From Bacteroidota bacterium (lineage in GTDB: Bacteria; Bacteroidota; Bacteroidia; Chitinophagales; Chitinophagaceae), in assembly GCA_947451115.1 (NCBI GenBank), contig CANFXV010000021.1:1-39867 (forward strand): a stretch of DNA of 39,867 bases. Reading direction: 5' to 3'. The notes beneath the pieces were generated by a model, which ran no database searches, was not told where the DNA came from, and saw nothing but the letters and a program-made list of their open reading frames with translations. Each line of letters starts with the position of its first letter. The first letter of the stretch is position 1. Positions 34,189 to 39,867 of this stretch are shown in pieces. A program made the position numbers and the translations under genes.

Positions 34189-34196
34189 CAAATTTA
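34189..34196 (-). promoter_or_regulatory. -7 box of the histidine kinase/LytTR operon
   Basis: The minus-strand sequence TAAATTTG matches TAnnTTTG exactly and ends six bases before the ATG at 34182, another candidate leaderless arrangement. Confidence 0.55.
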
Positions 34197-34288
34197 CTCC
34201 TATTTGCTTGCTTATGGGGCTTTAGATTGGATAGATGGCCAAATAATTGGGTAGAAGGCAATTGACCTTATTTCACTTTAAACTTTTG

Positions 34289-34318
34289 TTGAATATTTAC
34301 GTTATTAACTTACTTTTA
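34289..34318 (+). promoter_or_regulatory. Putative dxs promoter (TTG-N19-TACTTTTA)
   Basis: TTG at 34289-34291 and TACTTTTA at 34311-34318 (one mismatch to TAnnTTTG) are 19 bases apart and 17 bases before the dxs ATG. An alternative -7-like CAAATTTG (34324-34331) ends four bases before the ATG, so two start sites are possible. Confidence 0.45.
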
Positions 34319-34335
34319 CAACACAAATTTGAAGC

Positions 34336-36258
34336 ATGCAGATTGAGGCGGGCCCTTTATTGAAGATCATTAATTCTCCGGAAGACTTAAAAAAGATTTC
34401 CAAGGAAAAACTACATCAGGTATGTGACGAATTGCGTCAGTACATTATTGACGTGGTAAGTGTGCATGGAGGGCATTTTGCTGCAAGCTTAGGGGTAGTT
34501 GAATTGTCTGTGGCACTCCACTATATATACAATACCCCTTATGACCAATTGGTATGGGATGTTGGCCATCAAGCTTATGGTCATAAAATTTTAACTGGTA
34601 GACGCGATGAATTTATTACCAATCGTAAGTACAATGGCTTAAGTGGTTTTCCAAAAAGATCAGAAAGTGAATATGATACTTTTGGCGTAGGCCACTCTTC
34701 TACTTCTATTTCGGCCGCCTTGGGTATGTCCATGGCTGCGAAGTATAAAAAAGAAAATAGAAAATCGGTCGCCATCATTGGAGATGGCTCTTTAACTGCA
34801 GGTATGGCATTTGAAGCGATGAACCATGCAGGCGTTGCCGATAGCGATGTGTTAATTATTTTGAATGACAATTGCATGAGCATCGATCCGAATGTGGGTG
34901 CCTTAAAAGAATACTTAACAGACATTAGCACTTCTCCTACCTACAATAAAGTGAGAGATGAACTTTGGCAGTTGATGGGCAAATTACCCATTGGTAAAAC
35001 CTTTACCCGTGAAATGGCTTCTAAAGTAGAAGCTGGTTTAAAAGGCGTGGTTTCTAAGAGCAGCAATTTATTTGAAGCATTGAACCTTCGTTATTTTGGG
35101 CCAATTGACGGGCACAATATTGCCAATTTGGTGGATACCTTAAAAGACTTAAAAGAAATTCCTGGTCCAAAATTATTGCACATTCTTACTGTCAAAGGAA
35201 AGGGATATGCTTTAGCAGAAAAAGACCAAACTAAATGGCATGCACCTGGCTTGTTTGATAAACTAACTGGCGAGATCATTAAGAAAAAAATTGAAACACC
35301 ACAGCCGCCTAAATACCAAGATGTATTTGGACATACCATTGTAGAATTGGCCAAATTGAATCCATCCATCATGGGCATTACCCCGGCAATGCCTAGTGGT
35401 TCTTCCTTAAAGTTTATGATGGAAGCCATGCCAGACAGGGCTTTTGACGTAGGTATTTGTGAACAACACGCAGTTACGTTAAGTGCAGGCTTAGCTACAC
35501 AAGGCATCAAAGCATTTTGCAATATCTATTCTTCCTTTATGCAAAGAGCTTATGATCAAGTAATACATGATGTGGCTTTGCAATATTTACCAGTAGTATT
35601 TTGTTTGGACCGCGCTGGCTTGGTCGGCGAAGATGGACCCACGCACCATGGCTGTTATGATATTGCTTTTTTTAGATGTATTCCCAATCTGATTGTTTCG
35701 GCGCCAATGAACGAAGTGGAATTGCGCAATCTAATGTATACCGCACAATTACCAGAAACCAATGCGCCATTTGTGATTCGATATCCAAGAGGAGAAGGTG
35801 TTTTAGTAGATTGGCAAAAACCATTTGAAAAAATTACCATTGGCAAAGGCAGAAAATTAAAAGACGGAAAAGACATTGCCATTTTAACTTTCGGTCATCC
35901 AGGTAATTTTGCACAAACAGCCATTAGAAATTTAAGAGAAGAAGGCATTGATCCTGCGCATTATGATATTCGTTTTGTAAAACCTTTGGACGAAGCTTTA
36001 TTGCATGAAGTGTTTAAAAACTATGATAAAATTGTAACAGTAGAAGATGCCACAGTAGTAGGCGGAATGGGTTCGGCCATTTTAGAATTTATGAACGAGC
36101 ACAATTACACGAGTAAAATTACCCTCCTAGGTATTCCAGATAGCATTGTAGAACATGGCAGCTTAAAAGAATTATACCAGGAGTGTCATTACGATGCCAT
36201 GGCTATTGCAGATGCAGTAAAAGCATTATTGGACAAGGAAATTCTTACAGAAGTTTAA
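34336..36258 (+). CDS. dxs: 1-deoxy-D-xylulose-5-phosphate synthase
   Basis: DXS condenses pyruvate and glyceraldehyde 3-phosphate, the first step of the MEP isoprenoid pathway, using thiamine diphosphate. The 640-residue length is normal. Visible are HGGHFAASLGVVELSVALHY, VWDVGHQAYGHKIL, FGVGHSSTSISAALGM, the ThDP motif GDGSLTAGMAFEAMNHAG...ND, DGHNI, the transketolase-type central domain with GICEQHAVTLSAGLA and DRAGLVGEDGPTHHG, and the C-terminal domain with VVGGMGSAILEF. It shares a fold with the transketolase half encoded 2.6 kb downstream but is clearly DXS by these motifs. It converges on scpA with a 16-base gap. Confidence 0.97.
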   Translation: MQIEAGPLLKIINSPEDLKKISKEKLHQVCDELRQYIIDVVSVHGGHFAASLGVVELSVALHYIYNTPYDQLVWDVGHQAYGHKILTGRRDEFITNRKYNGLSGFPKRSESEYDTFGVGHSSTSISAALGMSMAAKYKKENRKSVAIIGDGSLTAGMAFEAMNHAGVADSDVLIILNDNCMSIDPNVGALKEYLTDISTSPTYNKVRDELWQLMGKLPIGKTFTREMASKVEAGLKGVVSKSSNLFEALNLRYFGPIDGHNIANLVDTLKDLKEIPGPKLLHILTVKGKGYALAEKDQTKWHAPGLFDKLTGEIIKKKIETPQPPKYQDVFGHTIVELAKLNPSIMGITPAMPSGSSLKFMMEAMPDRAFDVGICEQHAVTLSAGLATQGIKAFCNIYSSFMQRAYDQVIHDVALQYLPVVFCLDRAGLVGEDGPTHHGCYDIAFFRCIPNLIVSAPMNEVELRNLMYTAQLPETNAPFVIRYPRGEGVLVDWQKPFEKITIGKGRKLKDGKDIAILTFGHPGNFAQTAIRNLREEGIDPAHYDIRFVKPLDEALLHEVFKNYDKIVTVEDATVVGGMGSAILEFMNEHNYTSKITLLGIPDSIVEHGSLKELYQECHYDAMAIADAVKALLDKEILTEV

Positions 36259-36274
36259 AATTTACTCAACTTAA

Positions 36275-37162
36275 TTAGTTCAAACTAGGATCAAAATCTC
36301 CTAAATTTTCAGGCTCGGCATTGGGTTGAATTGGATCATCTTTGAAAGACTCTAAATTAGGCGTTTCATAAGAATCAAAATTATCTACATGGCCTGGTTC
36401 TAAATCATCTTCTCTATTTTCATTCCATTCAATGATGAAATTATTGCGCCCCTCTCCCACCATTAACTTCATGTATTTTTGTTGAGATAATTCTAATATA
36501 GATAAGAATAAAAACAAAGCGTGTACTCGGTCTTGACAGATGTCAAACACTTTTTCAAAGGCCACCGTTTTGCCTTCTTTCACCATGTCTAATAAATAAG
36601 CCCTGCTGCCTTCCATGGTATAATTGTACCTAACCACGGTATGTACTGGCTTATTCTGGCGGTCTTGCAAACGCGTCATCACTTTTTCAAAAGACTTCAT
36701 CAATTTAAACAAAGTCACTGTTTGCAACTCAGTGCCTTCGGCCGCTTCTTCTCCTACCAAAGACATCTCTTGTTGAATATTGCCACGCTTCATCATCAGC
36801 ATTCTAAGCGCTTCTAAGTCGGCCATTTGAACTGCCGCTTCTTTGTATTTTTTGTACTCTAAAATTTTATCAATCAATTCTTGTCTAGGATCAATTTCAT
36901 TGCCCAAGGCATCTAATTCTTTTCTTGGCAATAAAAGTTTTGCCTTGATGCGCATTAAAGTAGAAACAAACAAGATGAACTCACTGCTTAATTCAATATT
37001 TACTTTTTCTTGCTCATGTATAAAGTTTAAAAAGTCGTTGATGATTTTTGTAATTTGAATATTGTAGATATCCATTTCATCTCGCTCGATAAAGAAAAGT
37101 AGAAGGTCAAAAGGACCTTCAAATTGGTCCACTTTGATAGAATAATTCGCTTGCTGATTCAT
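36275..37162 (-). CDS. scpA: Segregation and condensation protein A
   Basis: ScpA is the kleisin subunit that bridges SMC heads in the chromosome-condensing SMC-ScpAB complex. From the ATG at 37162 it has 295 residues. The N-terminal FEGPFDLLLFFIERDEMDIYNI is diagnostic, followed by KIINDFLNFI, ELSSEFILFVSTLMRIKAKLLLP and a C-terminal winged-helix-like part. An acidic tail of about 45 residues (ENREDDLEPGHVDNFDSYE onward) is longer than in many relatives. A GTG at 37168 would add two residues, but TTTCTTTG (one mismatch to the -7 box) ends five bases before the ATG, which is preferred. ScpB is not in the window. Confidence 0.94.
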   Translation of the reverse strand: MNQQANYSIKVDQFEGPFDLLLFFIERDEMDIYNIQITKIINDFLNFIHEQEKVNIELSSEFILFVSTLMRIKAKLLLPRKELDALGNEIDPRQELIDKILEYKKYKEAAVQMADLEALRMLMMKRGNIQQEMSLVGEEAAEGTELQTVTLFKLMKSFEKVMTRLQDRQNKPVHTVVRYNYTMEGSRAYLLDMVKEGKTVAFEKVFDICQDRVHALFLFLSILELSQQKYMKLMVGEGRNNFIIEWNENREDDLEPGHVDNFDSYETPNLESFKDDPIQPNAEPENLGDFDPSLN

Positions 37163-37261
37163 GTGCACAAAGAAAAGGAATCAGGACTAATTTATGGCCA
37201 AATGACCAAGTATTTATCCACTTTTATAAAAAATCAAGCATCTTTACCCAAAATTTAGCGC

Positions 37262-38134
37262 ATGGACAAAAAGTTCATCCATTGGGTCATTTTTTGCCTT
37301 CTAGCCCTTATTTGGGGCAGTTCCTTTATTCTGATGAAAGAAGGGCTTACCCAACTTTCGCCCTATCAGGTAGCGGCCCTACGCATGTTTTTTGCAGGTT
37401 TGATTTTATTGCCCTTTGCCTTTAAGGCATTTAAAAAAATTCCTAAAGAAAAAATGGGCTTGGTGCTGCTTTCTGGAATCATTGGAAATTTTATCCCCGC
37501 ATTTTTATTTTGTATAGCCGAAACTAAAATTGATAGTGCGCTTGCAGGCATCTTAAATTCATTGACTCCTTTGTTTACCATTTTGGTAGGTTTGTTTTTT
37601 TTCAAAATAGCCACCAATGCCCAAAAAATGGCAGGCATCTTAGTAGGCTTTATTGGCCTTTGCTTGCTTTTTGCAGCAGGTAAAAATATTAGTTTTGAAA
37701 ACTTAGCCTATGCTTCCTTGGTTTTACTAGCCACTTTCTTTTATGGCTTAAATGTAAATATGGTGGGTAAATTTTTACAAAATATTCGTGCCCTTGACAT
37801 TGCGTCTGTTGCCTTTGTTTTTTTAATTATCCCTAGCGCCTTTATTCTTTATGCCACCGGTTATTTTAATTTAAATTTCAACAACCCCCTCCTGATCAAA
37901 GCTACTTGGAGTGCGGTTTTTTTAGGTGTAGTAGGGACTTCTATCTCTTCCATTCTTTTTTACATGCTCATCAAAAGAGCTGGCATCCTATTTGCATCCA
38001 TGGTGACCTATGGAATACCCATTGTGGCTGTAGCCTGGGGTGTGTTTTATGGAGAAACCATTACCTTTTTGCAAGTAGGTAGCTTGTTGATTATTCTAAC
38101 AGGCGTCTATATTGTAAATAAGCCCCGACACTAA
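37262..38134 (+). CDS. EamA/DMT-family transporter
   Basis: The 290-residue protein has about ten hydrophobic segments in two EamA repeats. The first starts FCLLALIWGSSFILMKEGL and LSPYQVAALRMFFAGLILLPF. The second starts at about 150 and includes FLGVVGTSISSILFYMLIKRAG. These match the drug/metabolite transporter superfamily of inner-membrane exporters. The substrate cannot be inferred, and no metabolic neighbour points to one. The 99-base gap to divergent scpA contains TTATCCACT (37214-37222, one mismatch to a DnaA box). The terminator begins inside the last codons of the gene. Confidence 0.92.
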   Translation: MDKKFIHWVIFCLLALIWGSSFILMKEGLTQLSPYQVAALRMFFAGLILLPFAFKAFKKIPKEKMGLVLLSGIIGNFIPAFLFCIAETKIDSALAGILNSLTPLFTILVGLFFFKIATNAQKMAGILVGFIGLCLLFAAGKNISFENLAYASLVLLATFFYGLNVNMVGKFLQNIRALDIASVAFVFLIIPSAFILYATGYFNLNFNNPLLIKATWSAVFLGVVGTSISSILFYMLIKRAGILFASMVTYGIPIVAVAWGVFYGETITFLQVGSLLIILTGVYIVNKPRH

Positions 38135-38151
38135 AAGTGCCAGGGCTTATT
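38117..38151. terminator. Terminator overlapping the EamA stop codon, shared with frr
   Basis: AATAAGCCC (38117-38125) pairs with GGGCTTATT (38143-38151). An inner CACT/AGTG stem lies at 38129-38139. The EamA stop codon (38132-38134) is inside the loop region. It can terminate both convergent genes. Confidence 0.8.
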
Positions 38152-38172
38152 GTAGTATTATTTTTGAACCAA

Positions 38173-38736
38173 TTAGATGGTCATGATTTCTTTTTCTTTT
38201 GACTCTAAATGTTTTTCAACTAAGCTGATGTGCTTATCGGTAATTATTTGAATCTCCTCTTCGGCGCCTTTACATATATCTAAACTGGCTCCGTCTTTTT
38301 GTAATTTTTTCACCTGCTCTATGTGGTCTCTTCTAATATTGCGAATAGATACTTTACTCAATTCCCCTTCTGCACTGGCTTTTTTAACCAATTCTTTACG
38401 GCGCTCTTCGGTCAATGGTGGTGTAAACAATCTAATTTGTATCCCATCATTTTGAGGTGTAATACCAATATTTGCCGCCATAATGGCTCTTTCTATTAAA
38501 GCTAGCATGTTCTTCTCCCAAGGTTGAATACTAATGGTTCTGCTGTCCAATACTTGCACATTGCCCACCTGACTTACTGGTGTTGGGGTGCCATAATAAT
38601 CCACATTGATCCCTTCTAAAATGGAAGGTGATGCCTTACCAGCCCTAATCTTGGAAATCTCAATTTCTAAGTGATTGATGGCCTTTTTCATGCTTGTTTC
38701 TGCATTTTGGGCTATTTTCTTTAACTCTTCTGACAT
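38173..38736 (-). CDS. frr: Ribosome recycling factor
   Basis: RRF splits post-termination ribosomes together with EF-G. From the ATG at 38736 it has 187 residues, the usual length. It has MKKAINHLEIEISKIRAGKA, VDYYGTPTPVSQVGNV, RTISIQPWEKNMLALIERAI, GIQIRLFTPPLTEERRKELV and the C-terminal three-helix-bundle tail. A longer in-frame reading to 38823 adds 29 basic, unconserved residues and runs through the promoter (TAGCTTTG, 38757-38764), so it is rejected. It is divergent from the transketolase gene. Confidence 0.97.
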   Translation of the reverse strand: MSEELKKIAQNAETSMKKAINHLEIEISKIRAGKASPSILEGINVDYYGTPTPVSQVGNVQVLDSRTISIQPWEKNMLALIERAIMAANIGITPQNDGIQIRLFTPPLTEERRKELVKKASAEGELSKVSIRNIRRDHIEQVKKLQKDGASLDICKGAEEEIQIITDKHISLVEKHLESKEKEIMTI

Positions 38737-38756
38737 ATTAGGTTTGTTTGAGTCTT

Positions 38757-38788
38757 CAAAGCTACGCAAATCATCGAATCGAAAGCAA
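38757..38788 (-). promoter_or_regulatory. frr promoter (TTG-N21-TAGCTTTG)
   Basis: On the minus strand, TTG (38788-38786), 21 bases and TAGCTTTG (38764-38757) fit the consensus. The box ends 20 bases before the ATG at 38736. Confidence 0.65.
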
Positions 38789-38839
38789 GTCTTTTTTAGC
38801 TTTTTGCTAGATTTCCGATGCAAATTAGACTATGAATTC

Positions 38840-38847
38840 TATCTTTG
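38840..38847 (+). promoter_or_regulatory. -7 box of the transketolase gene
   Basis: TATCTTTG is an exact TAnnTTTG match, 22 bases before the ATG at 38870. No -33 TTG was found at the usual spacing. Confidence 0.55.
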
Positions 38848-38869
38848 CCCCCACTAGAATAAAACAATT

Positions 38870-39709
38870 ATGGCTACTACAGATTTAACTAAAATTGCTT
38901 CTCAGATTAGAAGAGACATTGTAAGAATGGTGCATGCACAACAAAGTGGTCACCCAGGTGGTTCTTTGGGTTGCACTGATTTTTTAACTGCACTTTATTT
39001 TAAAGTGATGAAAATAGATACCAATTTTTCAATGGATGGTAAAAATGAAGATCTTTTCTTTTTATCCAATGGTCATATATCCCCAGTATTTTATTCTGTA
39101 TTAGCAAGATCAGGTTATTTTGAGGTGAAAGAATTGGCTAGTTTTAGAAAAATAAATTCTCGTTTACAAGGGCATCCAACTACGCATGATCATTTACCTG
39201 GCATAAGAATTGCAAGCGGTTCTTTAGGACAAGGCATGAGTGTAGCCATTGGTGCTGCCCTTGCTAAGAAATACAATAACGATGACCGCACTGTTTATTG
39301 TTTACATGGAGATGGTGAATTACAAGAAGGGCAAATTTGGGAAGCAGTGATGTTTGCAGCCCATAATAAAGTAGATAATTTAATAGCTACCATTGACGTA
39401 AATGGACAACAAATTGATGGCCCATTAAGCAAAGTTTTATCCTTGGATAGCTTGGAAGATAAATTCAAAGCATTTCATTGGACCGTATTACATATGGATG
39501 GTCACAATATGGACAATATATTAGAAACCCTTGCTCAAGCAAAAGCATTAACTGGTAAAGGAAAGCCAATTTGTATTTTGATGAAAACAGAAATGGGTAA
39601 AGGGGTTGACTTTATGGAAGGTAGTCATGATTGGCATGGCATTGCTCCTAATGATGAGCAATTGGCTAAAGCATTAGGTCAATTAGAAGAAACTTTGGGC
39701 GATTATTAA
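38870..39709 (+). CDS. Transketolase, N-terminal subunit (split enzyme)
   Basis: Transketolase moves two-carbon units between sugar phosphates in the pentose phosphate pathway. This 279-residue protein covers only the ThDP-pyrophosphate half: HAQQSGHPGGSLGCTDFLTA, FFLSNGHISPVFYSVLA, GSLGQGMSVAIGAALAKKY, the GDGELQEGQIWEAVMFAAH...IDVNGQQIDG motif and MKTEMGKGVDFME. It then stops cleanly, as in two-subunit transketolases where the pyrimidine-binding half is a separate gene. The partner is not in the window and may start at or just past its end. The stop codon forms part of a 17-bp hairpin stem, and more hairpins follow. Confidence 0.94.
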   Translation: MATTDLTKIASQIRRDIVRMVHAQQSGHPGGSLGCTDFLTALYFKVMKIDTNFSMDGKNEDLFFLSNGHISPVFYSVLARSGYFEVKELASFRKINSRLQGHPTTHDHLPGIRIASGSLGQGMSVAIGAALAKKYNNDDRTVYCLHGDGELQEGQIWEAVMFAAHNKVDNLIATIDVNGQQIDGPLSKVLSLDSLEDKFKAFHWTVLHMDGHNMDNILETLAQAKALTGKGKPICILMKTEMGKGVDFMEGSHDWHGIAPNDEQLAKALGQLEETLGDY

Positions 39710-39751
39710 TTTTAAGGAGCATTTTAAAGAATATAAATGCTCCTTAAAATT
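39708..39751 (+). repeat. 17-bp hairpin with TAAAGAATAT loop at the transketolase stop codon
   Basis: AATTTTAAGGAGCATTT (39708-39724) and its exact complement (39735-39751) enclose TAAAGAATAT. The stem takes in the last two bases of the stop codon. A T-rich stretch follows, so it may also act as a terminator or a processing barrier. Confidence 0.85.
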
Positions 39752-39773
39752 CTCTTTTTGATTTTTTTACTTT

Positions 39774-39805
39774 TAGAGGAATTTTATAGAATATAAATTC
39801 CTCTA
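39774..39805 (+). repeat. 11-bp hairpin with TATAGAATAT loop
   Basis: TAGAGGAATTT (39774-39784) and AAATTCCTCTA (39795-39805) enclose TATAGAATAT. The stem sequence differs from the hairpin 23 bases upstream, but the loop and the closing TTT/AAA are shared. Confidence 0.85.
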
Positions 39806-39839
39806 TTTAATCTCTAATTATTTTTTTACTTTCCGCCAT

Positions 39840-39867
39840 CATAATAAATTATAAATAATTTATTATG
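39840..39867. repeat. AT-only inverted repeat at the window end
   Basis: ATAATAAATTA (39841-39851) pairs with TAATTTATTAT (39856-39866) around TAAA, closed by a C-G pair (39840, 39867), so it may continue past the window. The final ATG (39865-39867) could be the start of the next gene, which cannot be tested here. Confidence 0.55.

Noticed and set aside
35091..35522. Minus-strand open frame of 143 codons inside dxs
   Set aside because: It lies wholly within dxs, whose motifs are intact, and shows no family features of its own.
38737..38823. N-terminal extension of frr by 29 residues
   Set aside because: It runs through the frr promoter, and RRF is normally about 185 residues, matching the ATG at 38736.

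Overview
The window reads as chromosome of a member of the Bacteroidota, most likely a Chitinophagaceae-type bacterium (inference). The DNA is AT-rich and gene-dense. Promoters follow the Bacteroidota consensus (TTG, about 19-21 bases, TAnnTTTG), and no convincing Shine-Dalgarno sequences were seen at the starts examined. Several families are typical of the phylum: DUF3467, DUF4293, DUF6427, a DUF4105/Lnb-type protein, a PorE-like OmpA protein and a bacterial GGGP synthase. No mobile element, phage gene, CRISPR array, tRNA or rRNA was seen.

Layout. 1-1336: 5' end of prs (minus), radC (plus), a DUF3467 gene (minus). 1425-9495: a plus-strand run of folD, queE, a PorE-like OmpA gene, dprA, guaB, a DUF4105/Lnb-like gene and an SDR gene. 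9511-15300: a sugar nucleotidyltransferase (minus), glyA and a DUF4293 gene (plus), uvrA (minus). 15471-16052: an ECF-type sigma factor, followed by a 58-bp perfect direct repeat that brackets a terminator. 16224-22913: a minus-strand run of dsbD, a small DsbD-N-like protein, purQ, a DUF6427 membrane protein, an unknown exported protein and an LD-carboxypeptidase. 22941-25064: metG. 25173-31254: a two-gene GMC oxidoreductase set and the B12-dependent ribonucleotide reductase nrdJ (all minus). 31572-39867: a GGGP synthase, a LytTR response regulator/histidine kinase pair (minus), dxs, scpA (minus), an EamA transporter, frr (minus) and the N-terminal half of a split transketolase, ending in a chain of hairpins.

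Most genes are housekeeping: nucleotide supply (prs, guaB, purQ, nrdJ), one-carbon metabolism (folD, glyA), DNA repair and uptake (radC, uvrA, dprA), translation (metG, frr), isoprenoid and pentose metabolism (dxs, transketolase) and envelope functions (PorE-like protein, Lnb-like protein, LD-carboxypeptidase, DsbD set).

The main interest is outside the genes. (1) Five hairpins have different stems but a nearly constant 10-base loop (TATAAAATAT, TATAGAATAT or TAAAGAATAT). They lie just downstream of genes. (2) Many genes have a -7 box ending only 3-6 bases before the ATG, which suggests leaderless mRNAs. The TTG inside that box creates false upstream start codons. (3) The nrdJ leader holds two back-to-back hairpins and three DnaA-box-like 9-mers. 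(4) The DsbD N-terminal domain has lost its cysteine pair, while a small neighbour of the same type keeps one. No wholly new multi-gene system could be demonstrated.
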